Assembly: GCF_009498215.1 (NCBI RefSeq) | Contig: NZ_CP043499.1 | Span: 1,872,001 to 1,936,000 of the forward strand | Direction of reading: 5' to 3' | Origin: Rhizobium grahamii | Lineage (GTDB): Bacteria > Pseudomonadota > Alphaproteobacteria > Rhizobiales > Rhizobiaceae | DNA: 64,000 nucleotides | In this document: positions 46,100 to 57,047 of the stretch, piece after piece | Position numbering within the stretch: the stretch's first letter is position 1 | Layout: each line of letters starts with the position of its first letter | Notes under the pieces: generated by a model | The model's input: the letters and a program-made list of their open reading frames with translations, nothing else | The model's database searches: none | Told to the model about the DNA's origin: nothing | Made by a program: the position numbers and the translations under genes

Positions 46100-47977
46100 C
46101 TAGATGACCGCTGTATTTGCCAGCCGCAGAAATTTCGTTGCGAACGGCTCAAGCACAAATCCGATTCGATCTTCTGATGATGCCAGATCAAGGCCTGATG
46201 GCTCCACGTGCTGCTCGCGAGGCGTCAGGTTGACGACATGCAGGCTGGATTCCGATTGCTCGCCGGCGATGAAGGCCAGGACCTCGGATGGCGCCGATGA
46301 CGTGCATTCCGTCCAGGTTGCTCCGCTCAGCCGAGCGAGCTTCTGCACCGTATCGAAGAGCGGGCGACGTTCGCCTTCGGCAACCGGTTCCCCCGCTTCA
46401 GCAATTAGCCCGAAGGGTCCGGTCAATGCCGATAGGGTCAAGCATTCCAGATCCGCGTCCAGCACGCGAATGGCATAGCCGAGTGCGAAAGCTTCAGCGA
46501 AACGCCCGTTATGCCGCGGGTCGCGATTTGCCATCGGGATACGCTCGCCGCGCGGATTTTCCATCGTGCGGCTTCCATACGGGTTCTGGCGCATCGGAAT
46601 GGTCGACGGGCCGATCCGATAGGGCTTTTCAGCATATATCGCTCGCACGGAGCGCGTTATGAACGGCAACGCCTCAAGCGTCTGCATGACGCTGAGGTCA
46701 TCAGCGGCGTGGACGATGGGATTGGTGCAATGGCTGACGAACGCGAGCTGTTCGCCGGGCACGCGCTTGCGATTGAGTTCGGTGAAATAGCTCAGCATTC
46801 CGCCGCCGATGCGGATATCGCCAAAGGCGGCATGGGCTGCCGCATAGACATCCTCGAGCGGCGGGCATTCCGGCCACTTGCTGCCGGGAGGCGTGGATTG
46901 CCGGTCGACCGACGGTGAGATCATGATCGCGTCCGGCCTGAAGCTCGCTTCCCGCATCTGCCGCGCGATCTGGCGCGTCTCTTCCGCCGGTGATTGCCTG
47001 CATGGCAAGGCGATTTCGAGCGTCGAGCGTCCGCTGTGAACCGCGAGCAGAGCGGCGAAATCCCTCAGCGCATCGACGCCATGCCCGGCGCCCGGGTCGA
47101 AATGGAAAAGCAACTCCTGTGCGCCGGTCTCGGACAGGGTCGCCGCAGCTCTGAGAGATTTAGCAGCTTCCTCGGGCGTAATGACTAGCCCGATTATCGG
47201 CATTCTGCCGCCACGCGAACCAGGCTTAAGCTTGATCACTCCGCTGGTTTCGGAGGTCTGCACTGAATTGGCAACGCGGCGATCCGCAACGCTGAGCGTG
47301 ATCCGCTGTCGCATGGGTTCGCCAGCGGCAATCTGGTATGGCCAAGGCAGGGCCAGGGGGCGAACATAGGTCTTGTATGAGGCGTCGGACCAATTGCGCT
47401 GGTCCTCCATTTCGAAGGTGTCACCCTCCATCCGGCATTCGGCCGTTACATCAGGCGCGACCGTGTGGCTAATGGAGCGCATATCCTTGAACGGTTGCCA
47501 GGGATCGATCAGGTCTGGAAACGTGGTTGTCTCCACCGAGCCATCGACGTGCTCCACGACCGCTGCCTCACCTGCGACGCCAACGATGGGGTGCAGGATG
47601 CAGAAGCCGCAACGGTTGGTCTCGAAGCCGGTCGATGTGCGGGCGTCTGCTTCAAATTCGAGCCGATCTTTGGTGCCGGCGATACGGACGCCGATCGTGA
47701 GTTTGGTGTCCTTCGGTCCGGTAAGACCCGCCCGATAGGAGACCTCGAAGCGACCATCGCTCTCGCCAATCTTCAGGTCGCTTATCTCAGGGCTGTAGGT
47801 GCCCCAGTCGCGGTCGCGAACGAGATAGGATATCGCCCGCAGTACCTCGGTGCCGTCATAACGGATGCTGCGCAGATTGCCGCCCGCAAGATCCGCCTCG
47901 AGTTTGCCGGCGCGCAATCGTCTCGGCGCTGGTTCAGCTTCGTGGGTACCGTAAAGCTGAAACGCATCTGCCGTCAT
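46100..47977 (-). CDS. apnL: D-apionolactonase-like protein
   Basis: A 625-residue protein assigned to the ApnL family, which hydrolyses D-apionolactone to D-apionate. The N-terminal ~250 residues look like a beta-rich domain (LEADLAGGNLRSIRYDGTEVLRAISYLVRDRDWGTYSPEI), the middle resembles a TIM-barrel hydrolase region, and the end (HVVNLTPREQHVEPSGLD) a small beta domain. I do not recognise a catalytic motif with certainty; the call rests on overall resemblance and on position: it is coupled by a 4-base ATGA overlap to apsD and lies in an operon with an apiose-type transporter and apnO. Confidence 0.75.
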   Translation of the reverse strand: MTADAFQLYGTHEAEPAPRRLRAGKLEADLAGGNLRSIRYDGTEVLRAISYLVRDRDWGTYSPEISDLKIGESDGRFEVSYRAGLTGPKDTKLTIGVRIAGTKDRLEFEADARTSTGFETNRCGFCILHPIVGVAGEAAVVEHVDGSVETTTFPDLIDPWQPFKDMRSISHTVAPDVTAECRMEGDTFEMEDQRNWSDASYKTYVRPLALPWPYQIAAGEPMRQRITLSVADRRVANSVQTSETSGVIKLKPGSRGGRMPIIGLVITPEEAAKSLRAAATLSETGAQELLFHFDPGAGHGVDALRDFAALLAVHSGRSTLEIALPCRQSPAEETRQIARQMREASFRPDAIMISPSVDRQSTPPGSKWPECPPLEDVYAAAHAAFGDIRIGGGMLSYFTELNRKRVPGEQLAFVSHCTNPIVHAADDLSVMQTLEALPFITRSVRAIYAEKPYRIGPSTIPMRQNPYGSRTMENPRGERIPMANRDPRHNGRFAEAFALGYAIRVLDADLECLTLSALTGPFGLIAEAGEPVAEGERRPLFDTVQKLARLSGATWTECTSSAPSEVLAFIAGEQSESSLHVVNLTPREQHVEPSGLDLASSEDRIGFVLEPFATKFLRLANTAVI

Positions 47978-49008
47978 TGAAACATAGCTCCGATGTCCAC
48001 TGGCTCGCGTCTGGCAGCGCTGTCGTAGGCGGCCTCCACCAGAGCAAATGTCTTCAGATTATCGGCTCCCGATGTCGAATGCTCACGGCCGTGTCTGAGT
48101 TGATCGATCCAGTGTTGCTGGATCGCGTAGACGCTTTCCTGAATATTGTGCCAGGGCCGCGATGCCCACGGCAGCAGCTTGGGCGAGACGTCAAACGAGC
48201 GCGTTCCGTGCACATTCGCGATCTCGAGCTGGTAGCCTTGCGTCAGCCGAATGGTTCCTTCTGTGCCATCGAGCTCGATCAAGGTCTCGGGAAACGGCTC
48301 CTTCGAAAGCTTGGTCGCATAGCTGACATCGACGATCGACGTTACGCCGCTCTCGTGATCGAGCAGGATCGTTGCGACGTCCTCGCCCTTGATCCTTGGA
48401 TTGACCCGCTTGGTTCGGGCAGTGACGGAGAGGACATCTCCGAGGATGTAGCGGGCGATGTCGAGCGTGTGGATGCCGAGGTCTTCGATGATAAACCTGT
48501 CCTGCTCGGCGAGATAAGGCTGGCCGGAAAAGACGTCGTAACCCGAGCGAAACGTGAAGCGGCCCCAGAACGGTGTGCCGATCGCGTTCTCGTCGAGAGC
48601 CTTGCGGACAGCCTGGATGGGTGTCTGCCACCGGAAGTTCTCGTGGATCATCAGCGTAACCCCTGCATCACGGCAGGCTGCCACCATCGCCTTGGCATCG
48701 GCAAGCGTCTTGGCGAAAGGCTTCTGGCAGATGGCTGCAACCTTGTGCCGCACGGCCATCTCGACGAGCGGGCGGTGGCTCTGCACGGTCGTTGCAATAT
48801 CGACGAAATCAAAACCGCCATCCGAGAAAAGCGCCTCGGCATCGCTGTAGCGCCGCTCAATTCCGAATTGATCGCCGACGATCTTCAGACGCTCGGGATC
48901 GCGATCGCAGATCGCGACGATCTCAGCGCCGTCTACATCGTTCCAGGCATGCATCTGGTTGACCGCGAAGAAACCGCAACCGATCAATGCACCTTTCAAT
49001 TCCGTCAT
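47974..49008 (-). CDS. apsD: D-apiose dehydrogenase-like, Gfo/Idh/MocA family
   Basis: About 344 residues from the ATG at 49008, one base after the permease stop. The N terminus GALIGCGFFAVNQMHAWNDVDGAEIVAICDRDPER is the NAD(P) Rossmann motif. AICQKPFAKTLADAKAMVAAC is the signature loop with the catalytic Lys (KPFA), and FIIEDLGIHTLDIARYILGDV provides the downstream DxxxH pattern of the family. ApsD oxidises D-apiose to D-apionolactone. The assignment relies on neighbours apnL, apnO and the RuBisCO-like protein, as Gfo/Idh/MocA enzymes are substrate-diverse. Confidence 0.8.
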   Translation of the reverse strand: MTELKGALIGCGFFAVNQMHAWNDVDGAEIVAICDRDPERLKIVGDQFGIERRYSDAEALFSDGGFDFVDIATTVQSHRPLVEMAVRHKVAAICQKPFAKTLADAKAMVAACRDAGVTLMIHENFRWQTPIQAVRKALDENAIGTPFWGRFTFRSGYDVFSGQPYLAEQDRFIIEDLGIHTLDIARYILGDVLSVTARTKRVNPRIKGEDVATILLDHESGVTSIVDVSYATKLSKEPFPETLIELDGTEGTIRLTQGYQLEIANVHGTRSFDVSPKLLPWASRPWHNIQESVYAIQQHWIDQLRHGREHSTSGADNLKTFALVEAAYDSAARREPVDIGAMFQ

Positions 49009-49009
49009 T

Positions 49010-50074
49010 TCAACCTGCCTTTGCCATCTGCATGAGAGTAACGCGCTGCTGCAGGCGGCGCTGCGCCTGGTCGACGACAACCGCGATGATGATCACCAGC
49101 CCCTTGATGACCATCTGCCAGAAGGACGAGACGCCCATCATCACCAGCCCGTCCGAGAGGATGCCGATCACGAAGGCGCCGATGATCGTACCGCCGATCG
49201 TACCGCGACCGCCCGACATCGAGGTGCCGCCGAGGACGGCTGCCGCGATCGCGTTGAGTTCGAAACTTTCGCCCGTTGCCGGGTGCGCAGCCATGAGCTC
49301 CGACGAGATGATGACGCCGACGATCGCCGCGCAGAGGCCGGAAAACATATAGACGAAGATCTTCACGATATCGACGCGGATGCCGGACATGCGGGCCGCA
49401 CGCTCGTTGCCGCCAACGGCAAAGATGTGGCGTCCGATCGGCGTCGAACGTGCGACATAGGCAGCGAGAAGTGCGAGCGCGATCAGGATCCAGATCGAAA
49501 CCGGTAATCCGAGGATGCGCCCCGCGCCGAAGAAATCGAAGCCGGTCGTCGCATACTCAGGACGACCGACGAGGTTCGGAAAGGTCTGTCCGTCCGAGGA
49601 AAGCAGCGCCAGGCCACGCGCGACATAGAGCGTGCCGAGAGTGGCGATGAAAGGCGCCACGTTAAGCTTGGTGATCAAAAGCCCGTTGATCAGGCCGATG
49701 AACAGGCCGATCGCAAGCGTGATGAGCACGATCTCGAACAGATTGAAGTAGATGGTGTAGCCGACCGGCAGTTCGATCCCGTAAAGGATCAGGCCACCGG
49801 CCACCATGCCGCAAAGCCCGACGATCGAGCCAACCGAGAGGTCGATGCCGCCGGTGATGATGACGAATGTCATGCCCATCGCCAGGAAGGCATTGAGCGC
49901 CACATGCTTCGACATCAGGATCATGTTCGCCGTCGATGTGAAGTTCGGAGCGAAGATCGCGAAGAAGATGATGACGGCGAACAGCGCGATGAAGGTTCTG
50001 AGCTTCATCAGCGTTAGGAGAACAGAGCCGTTCGTGCTCGTCGGCGAAGAAGTGGTAGAGGTTGCCGCCGTCAT
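49010..50074 (-). CDS. RbsC-type ABC permease, D-apiose operon
   Basis: A 354-residue CUT2 permease with about ten hydrophobic segments. FVIITGGIDLSVGSIVGLCGMVAGG is the conserved motif, FAVGGNERAARMSGIRV the ATPase-docking loop, and GTSMSGGRGTIGGTIIGAFVIGILSDGLVMMGV the late conserved region. It overlaps the ATPase gene by 4 bases. It presumably imports D-apiose or a related branched sugar (inferred from neighbours). Confidence 0.88.
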   Translation of the reverse strand: MTAATSTTSSPTSTNGSVLLTLMKLRTFIALFAVIIFFAIFAPNFTSTANMILMSKHVALNAFLAMGMTFVIITGGIDLSVGSIVGLCGMVAGGLILYGIELPVGYTIYFNLFEIVLITLAIGLFIGLINGLLITKLNVAPFIATLGTLYVARGLALLSSDGQTFPNLVGRPEYATTGFDFFGAGRILGLPVSIWILIALALLAAYVARSTPIGRHIFAVGGNERAARMSGIRVDIVKIFVYMFSGLCAAIVGVIISSELMAAHPATGESFELNAIAAAVLGGTSMSGGRGTIGGTIIGAFVIGILSDGLVMMGVSSFWQMVIKGLVIIIAVVVDQAQRRLQQRVTLMQMAKAG

Positions 50075-51615
50075 GACGCGAGTTTCCCTTGATGTCCGTG
50101 TCCCTTGGCCGAAGCCGCGATAATAGCCTCTTCCGTCGCCTCGTCCCTGTTGAAAACAGCGACCAGCTGGCCGTTGCTCAAGACCGCGATGCGATCGGAA
50201 AGCGCCATGACCTCTTCGAGGTCTGAAGTCGAAAACAGAATGGCGAGGCCGTTTGCAGCCAGCCGCCGCATGGTGCGAAAAACGTCGGCCTTGGCGCCGA
50301 CATCGATTCCGCGGCTCGGCTCATCCATCAGCAGAACCTTCGGGTTGGTCATCAGCGCCTTTCCGATCACCACCTTCTGCTGGTTGCCGCCCGACATCGA
50401 GGTTACCTCGAAATCCGGGTTGGGTGCCTTGATCGCGAGATCCTTTATGGCGTCGCGAATGGCGACCTTCTCCGCCGCCGCGTTGATATGGAAGAACCGG
50501 GCAAAGCGGTTGAGACTTGCCAGCGACAGGTTGCTGGCGATCGAAAGAACCTGGACGAGGCCTTCGCGCTGCCGATCTTCAGGGATCAGCGCCAAGCCCC
50601 GGCGGATACGGCGCGTGACATCGCGAGCAGCGACCTCCTTGCCGTCGATGAAGATCTTGCCGGTGGAGTGCGCGTGGCGTCCCATCACGCATTCGAAGAA
50701 TTCGCTGCGTCCAGCCCCCATCAGGCCGTAGATGCCGAGGATCTCGCCTGACTTGACCGACAGGGAGACGCGATCGACCGCAAGGCCGCCCGTCGAACGA
50801 GGAAGACTGATATCCTCAGCACGAAACATTTCCTTGCCGACCGCATGGTCCACGGACTTGGCAAAGTCCTTGGCGTCGGAGCCAATCATCGAGCGCACGA
50901 TCCAGCGCGTGTCGATGTCGCGGACCAGTGCCTGGCCGGTGATCTGGCCGTCGCGCAGTACGGTGATGTAGTCGCCGATCCGCATCAGCTCTTCCAGGCG
51001 ATGCGAGATGTAGACGATGGCGACGCCTTGCGCCTTCAGCTCCGCGATGACCTTAAACAGGATCTCGACCTCCGCCGCCGAAAGCGCCGACGTCGGCTCA
51101 TCCATGATCAGGATGCGTGCGTTCAGCGACATTGCCTTGGCGATCTCGACGAGCTGCTGCTGGCCGATGGGAAGGTCTTCCACCATCGTCCCGGCGTCGA
51201 TCCCGGCATCCAGTCGCTTCAGGAATGCATTGGCTTTCTCGACCTGCGCCTTGTGGTCGATGCCGCGCAAACCGCGGGTGATCTCCCGTGTGGCGAAGAT
51301 GTTCTCGGCCACCGACATGTTGGAGAAGAGATTGAGTTCTTGGAAGATCATGCCGATGCCGTGCGCCTGCGCATCAGCCGGGCTGTCGAAGGAGACCTGC
51401 TCGCCGTCGAGAATGATCTTGCCGAGCGTTGGCCTTTCGACCCCCGCGATGATCTTCATCAGCGTCGACTTGCCGGCTCCGTTTTCGCCGACAAGCACGT
51501 TGACCGCACCGCGCCGCAATTCGAGATTGGCGCGCTTGACCGCGACGATACCCGAGTAGACCTTCGAAACATCGTCAAGGCGAAGGATGATGTCGTTGTT
51601 GGGGGCTTCGCTCAT
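50071..51615 (-). CDS. RbsA-type ABC ATPase, D-apiose operon
   Basis: A 514-residue double-domain ATPase. GENGAGKSTLMKIIAGVE near residue 41 and ILIMDEPTSALS near residue 165 belong to the first domain; SMSGGNQQKVVIGKALM and VLLMDEPSRGIDVGAKADVF to the second. LPIGQQQLVEIAKAM is the first-domain signature. It lies between the DUF2291 lipoprotein and the permease in the same operon. Confidence 0.9.
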   Translation of the reverse strand: MSEAPNNDIILRLDDVSKVYSGIVAVKRANLELRRGAVNVLVGENGAGKSTLMKIIAGVERPTLGKIILDGEQVSFDSPADAQAHGIGMIFQELNLFSNMSVAENIFATREITRGLRGIDHKAQVEKANAFLKRLDAGIDAGTMVEDLPIGQQQLVEIAKAMSLNARILIMDEPTSALSAAEVEILFKVIAELKAQGVAIVYISHRLEELMRIGDYITVLRDGQITGQALVRDIDTRWIVRSMIGSDAKDFAKSVDHAVGKEMFRAEDISLPRSTGGLAVDRVSLSVKSGEILGIYGLMGAGRSEFFECVMGRHAHSTGKIFIDGKEVAARDVTRRIRRGLALIPEDRQREGLVQVLSIASNLSLASLNRFARFFHINAAAEKVAIRDAIKDLAIKAPNPDFEVTSMSGGNQQKVVIGKALMTNPKVLLMDEPSRGIDVGAKADVFRTMRRLAANGLAILFSTSDLEEVMALSDRIAVLSNGQLVAVFNRDEATEEAIIAASAKGHGHQGKLAS

Positions 51616-51617
51616 GG

Positions 51618-52262
51618 CTATTGCCCCACCGTCAGTTCCGATGGAGTGACGAGCGGCAGCTGCCCCGCGCCTGGCACCGGGAAGGCGCCGAAGACCGTTA
51701 CGGTTTTTCCGACAAGTCCATCGCGCGGCACGGCCGAGAGGAAGGCTTTGTTTGCCTTCTCATTGAAGGCCTTGCCGAACTGGGCCCATTCGATCTGGTT
51801 CTTGAATTCGTTGAAGTTGACGAAATCAAGCGTGTCGCGCAGCGCCGTCCCGCGCAGAGCCGGACCGATCTGCACCTTGGCATCGGCCTTGCCGTCGCCA
51901 TCGGCGTCGACATCAAGCGTTGCCGCGCGCGATTGTGTATCGGCCGCGACCACCTTGCCGGAGAATTTCACGGCATAGGTCCAGGGCGAACTCGCCTGCT
52001 TCCTTGGATTCCCGTATTTTTCGCCGGCCTGGTCGGGGCTCGACGCGGCAAGTGCCGCTACGTCCTTGAGTTCCCCGGCGCGCTTTTCGAAATAGGGGAC
52101 AGCCTGCGATTGCCAGATCGCCTCGACCTTCGCATTCGGATCGAATGCGTCCTTTGCAGCCGCCTGTGCCTTTTCCTCGGCAGTCGGCGTCTTGATGATC
52201 TTGCAGCCAGGCAAAGCCGCCGCCACGAGAGCGGCGATCAGGGCGCCCCTGATCCTCAACAT
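51618..52262 (-). CDS. DUF2291 lipoprotein associated with sugar transporter
   Basis: A protein of about 214 residues from the ATG at 52262. Residues 1-20 are a lipoprotein signal with lipobox LPGC, so it is probably membrane-anchored in the periplasm. The mature part (VEAIWQSQAVPYFEKRAGELKDVAAL, then GDGKADAKVQIGPALRGTALRDTLDFVNFNEFKNQIEWAQFG) matches DUF2291, a family often encoded within RbsABC-type operons. The function is unknown; it may assist substrate capture or transporter assembly. It sits directly between the binding-protein and ATPase genes. Confidence 0.78.
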   Translation of the reverse strand: MLRIRGALIAALVAAALPGCKIIKTPTAEEKAQAAAKDAFDPNAKVEAIWQSQAVPYFEKRAGELKDVAALAASSPDQAGEKYGNPRKQASSPWTYAVKFSGKVVAADTQSRAATLDVDADGDGKADAKVQIGPALRGTALRDTLDFVNFNEFKNQIEWAQFGKAFNEKANKAFLSAVPRDGLVGKTVTVFGAFPVPGAGQLPLVTPSELTVGQ

Positions 52263-52295
52263 GCGATGAACCTCGAAGTTTAGTGAAATAGACCA

Positions 52296-52323
52296 CAGAG
52301 GGCCCGGTTTCCCGAACCCTCTG
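52296..52323. terminator. Intercistronic hairpin after apiose binding-protein gene
   Basis: CAGAGGG (52296-52302) and CCCTCTG (52317-52323) pair just downstream, on the minus strand, of the binding-protein stop. It likely protects the upstream mRNA and reduces read-through into the transporter genes. Confidence 0.5.
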
Positions 52324-52340
52324 CGGCTGTTCTCTGTCAA

Positions 52341-54186
<1,846 letters not shown>

Positions 54187-54224
54187 GTTTCCTCACCTTT
54201 TCTGTGGTCTGGATAGGAGCATAA

Positions 54225-54239
54225 ACTGGTATGATGAGT
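54225..54239. promoter_or_regulatory. Shared operator motif upstream of apnO
   Basis: ACTGGTATGATGAGT at 54225-54239, 39 bases upstream of the apnO ATG, matches 14 of 15 bases of the motif at 56941-56955 upstream of the RuBisCO-like gene. Only these two copies were noticed by eye in this cluster. GGTATA-like cores are bound by NanR-type GntR regulators, such as the one encoded at 57048. Confidence 0.65.
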
Positions 54240-54292
54240 CAATCACCATATCACTAGTGAAGTGTGCATTTTTGGGGATTTCGCGAGCCATC

Positions 54293-55633
54293 TCAGCTTC
54301 GGGCCCCATCGCGTATCTGTGAGAAATATCCGTCGGTGCCGACTTGCCCGCCCTTCAGCGCAATCTGGAGCCCATTCGTGGGCTCATGGCTGCCATGGGC
54401 GAGGCAGAGCGGCGATCCCGGGGTCTGGGGAAGCGGCAGAAGTGTGGTCAACGCATCCACTCTCAGTTCCTTGAGGGCATGGCTCGATGTGTCGCCGCCC
54501 GCTATGACCGCCCGCTTCAATCCCTCGCGTTCGATAAGGCTGCGCAATATGCGACCGAGAGACTGGCCCAGCCGGTGGCGCGCACCGGGAATCTTGTCGA
54601 TATCGACACCGCGATCCGCGCTCGGACCGAGCGCCGTGTGCAGAATGACGCTGCGGCCGTCTGTCAGCGCGGACGCCCCTGCGGCAATTGCCGCTTGCGT
54701 CGCCCGCTCGCCATTTTCCGAAACCAGCGCGACCGGATCGAGGGCGATCCCGGCGAAGCCATTGTCGAGAGCGGTGCGGATCTGCCGCTCTGTCGTGGGC
54801 GACACGCTGCCGGAAACCACGGCCAGGCGATCGACGGCGCCGACATCAGCAAAAACAGTGCTGTCGTTCGCAAGACCCTGCCGGCGCCAGGCCGCGAGAA
54901 GCGCGTATTCAACGCCCGAGGAACCGGCGACAAAGGCTCCGGCCTGCTGCGTGACACGCAGCATCTGGTGGCCGGCCGTTTCCTGGCTTTCGGCAGAGCT
55001 CACATCGATCAGAAGGATGCCCTGCTTGGCAGCCAGTTGGTCGATACGATCATCCGCATCCGGCGCAGCGGTCGCAACAAGGTCAGCAACAGCGACCGGG
55101 ATGTTGGTCTGCGCTCCAAGGTGAAGTGCGAGATCCGCCTCGTGCATCGGCGTAACCGGATGACGGCTCATGACCGGGTGGCGGTCGATGCGAAAGATCT
55201 GGCCCTGGTAGGCGGCAAACAGGTTCCCGAAGGCGGTGTAGCGCTTCAACTGCGGCGCGCCGACAATGACAGGCACGGTTGTCTGGCCGAAGGTCGTGCG
55301 GCCGATCTCGATCGCCTTCCCGATGTTGCCGACTTTGGGGCTCGAGTCGAACGTAGAGCAAACCTTGTAGTGGCATATGCTGGCATTGAGCGACTTCAGC
55401 CATTCGAACGCAGGCGTCAGATGTTCCTGCATCCAGTCCGGGGTTTCGCTCCGGCTGGTTCCGGCAACGCCGATGGCGCGGCACTCGTCGAAACGCCCAA
55501 GCATTTCGGGCGTCGGGATGTCGAGGAAAAGCACCGTTGGAACACCGTTCGATGCCAATGCTTCCATGACGTCGGTAGAGCCGGTGAAGTCGTCGCCGTA
55601 ATAGCTGAGAAGCGGATTGCTCATTGCTGTCAC
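54293..55633 (-). CDS. oiaK: 3-oxo-isoapionate kinase-like, DUF1537 family
   Basis: A 446-residue kinase of the four-carbon acid sugar kinase family. LLSYYGDDFTGSTDVMEALASNG opens the N-terminal domain with the DDxTG sugar-binding pattern; AVIAGGDTSSHALKELRVDALT near the C terminus is the nucleotide-binding block with GGDT. In the apionate pathway OiaK phosphorylates 3-oxo-isoapionate at C4. Its ATG overlaps the stop of the RuBisCO-like gene by 4 bases, which strongly supports this substrate over tartronate- or erythronate-type acids. Confidence 0.82.
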   Translation of the reverse strand: MTAMSNPLLSYYGDDFTGSTDVMEALASNGVPTVLFLDIPTPEMLGRFDECRAIGVAGTSRSETPDWMQEHLTPAFEWLKSLNASICHYKVCSTFDSSPKVGNIGKAIEIGRTTFGQTTVPVIVGAPQLKRYTAFGNLFAAYQGQIFRIDRHPVMSRHPVTPMHEADLALHLGAQTNIPVAVADLVATAAPDADDRIDQLAAKQGILLIDVSSAESQETAGHQMLRVTQQAGAFVAGSSGVEYALLAAWRRQGLANDSTVFADVGAVDRLAVVSGSVSPTTERQIRTALDNGFAGIALDPVALVSENGERATQAAIAAGASALTDGRSVILHTALGPSADRGVDIDKIPGARHRLGQSLGRILRSLIEREGLKRAVIAGGDTSSHALKELRVDALTTLLPLPQTPGSPLCLAHGSHEPTNGLQIALKGGQVGTDGYFSQIRDGARS

Positions 55634-56886
55634 GCGCCCTTGCCGTCGCTGAACTTGGCAATCGAAGCGGCAAGTTCAGGGTGGTCCTTGGCATAGGTTT
55701 CCAGGGGAATGTCGGCCACTGCGGCCTGCCACGCCTGCTGTACCGCGCGAACGCCTGCCGCCGGACCGCCGGGGTGGCTGACAATGCCGCCGCCGCAGAG
55801 ATAGAGGAGATCGGTGGTACGACCGGTTCTCTGGTAGGTCTCGGGCGCCTGGCCGCCCCATTGACCGGAGCCGGCAACCGGCAGCGGGCAGTCCGCGGCA
55901 TCGAACAGCGGCGTACTGACCGCCTTGAAGGACGACACGAAACTCTCGTCAGGCTCCCAATACTTGACCCTGATGCCGTTGATCTGAAACTGGTCGACGC
56001 CGAGCAACCGCCAGAACTGCTGGTAGACCTTGAAGTCGAGGCCAGCGCCCGGATCCCGCGTCAGCACATCCCAGCCGTTGCGATGAGCATGCAGCAGCAG
56101 GCTGGAGCGCTTGCGCAAGAAGCTCATGCCGCCGAAGCCGATCGAATTGATGTTGACGACGGCGCAGTTGCCACCGGCCTTGGCGACGATGTCATGGTTG
56201 CGCATCATCTCGTCCGGGTCGGCATGCGAGATGCCGAAGGCATACATCACCTTCTTGCCGGTCTTCTGTTCGTGATCGAGAATTCTCGGCATGATCGCGG
56301 CAACCCGGTCCTTCAGCGGCGAGTAGGCCGGGCTCATCAGCTTCTCGTCGTCCTTGATGAAGTCGACCCCGGATTCGATCAGTTCTCCGACAAGCTCTGC
56401 GGTCTCGTGCGGACGCAACCCGAGGGCCGGCTTGACGATCGTGCCGATGATCGGACGGCCCTCGACGCCGGTCAGTTGCCGGCTGCCGGGAATGCCGAAC
56501 TGCGGACCGGGATGCGCATCTCTGAAGGCATCCGGAAGCTTCATATCCACGATGCGGATGCCGGTCATGCCCTTGATGGAGAACACGCCACCGATGGCGA
56601 TGGTCATGAGGGCGGAAAGGTCGGTTCCGATCGCGTCGAGAGGAAAGGCGATGTCGGCGTCAGCGCGGTTGAGACGCGTACCGGGGGCGACTTCTGGCCA
56701 TGTCGGATAGCTCGCCCCCTCGAGCGGGCGAATATCCAGTACCCTTGCGGCGACACGCGACTTCAGTTCCTCGGTCTCACCGGGGACCGGAACAAAGGTC
56801 CCGGTCGACTGATCGCTTGCGATCTTCTCCGCCATGGCTTCGACGCTGCCCGGCGTCTCGATGCGGTAGGTCAGGGTAATCATCAT
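55630..56886 (-). CDS. oiaX: RuBisCO-like protein, 3-oxo-isoapionate-4-phosphate enzyme
   Basis: A 418-residue RuBisCO-like protein. IIGTIVKPALGLRP holds the active-site Lys of loop 1, GVDFIKDDEKLMSP the carbamylated Lys with Asp/Glu metal ligands, and VAGSGQWGGQAPETY near residue 340 the late phosphate-binding region; GGGIVSHPGG follows. It is not a carbon-fixing RuBisCO: the neighbours are the apionate genes. Two activities are known in that pathway, decarboxylase or transcarboxylase/hydrolase; the decarboxylase symbol is used because an L-erythrulose 1-phosphate sink (EryH/EryI) lies nearby, but this is not decided by the sequence. Confidence 0.8.
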   Translation of the reverse strand: MMITLTYRIETPGSVEAMAEKIASDQSTGTFVPVPGETEELKSRVAARVLDIRPLEGASYPTWPEVAPGTRLNRADADIAFPLDAIGTDLSALMTIAIGGVFSIKGMTGIRIVDMKLPDAFRDAHPGPQFGIPGSRQLTGVEGRPIIGTIVKPALGLRPHETAELVGELIESGVDFIKDDEKLMSPAYSPLKDRVAAIMPRILDHEQKTGKKVMYAFGISHADPDEMMRNHDIVAKAGGNCAVVNINSIGFGGMSFLRKRSSLLLHAHRNGWDVLTRDPGAGLDFKVYQQFWRLLGVDQFQINGIRVKYWEPDESFVSSFKAVSTPLFDAADCPLPVAGSGQWGGQAPETYQRTGRTTDLLYLCGGGIVSHPGGPAAGVRAVQQAWQAAVADIPLETYAKDHPELAASIAKFSDGKGA

Positions 56887-56932
56887 GAAATGCCGGTTGC
56901 TCCTCTCGCCAGATCAAATTGTCATGGCGTCA

Positions 56933-56955
56933 ACTCATCAACTGGTATAATGAGT
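56933..56955. promoter_or_regulatory. Operator-like inverted repeat between RuBisCO-like and GntR genes
   Basis: ACTCAT (56933-56938) and ATGAGT (56950-56955) are inverted repeats, and ACTGGTATAATGAGT (56941-56955) repeats the motif found upstream of apnO. It lies 47-69 bases upstream of the RuBisCO-like gene's ATG and about 95 bases upstream of the divergent GntR gene, so one site could control both directions. Confidence 0.65.
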
Positions 56956-57047
56956 ATTCCAATTCATGGAAAGCAAAATTTTGGTGCGGATGAATTTTCG
57001 CTCCGTTGCTTTGTCGAGCAACGGAGATGATGGTAGGGAGGTGATAT

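Noticed and set aside
55630-56886. Carbon-fixing RuBisCO
   Set aside because: The Lys/Asp/Glu metal site is kept, but the neighbours are oiaK, apnO and apiose genes, there is no phosphoribulokinase, and the protein is shorter and diverged like known RuBisCO-like proteins.
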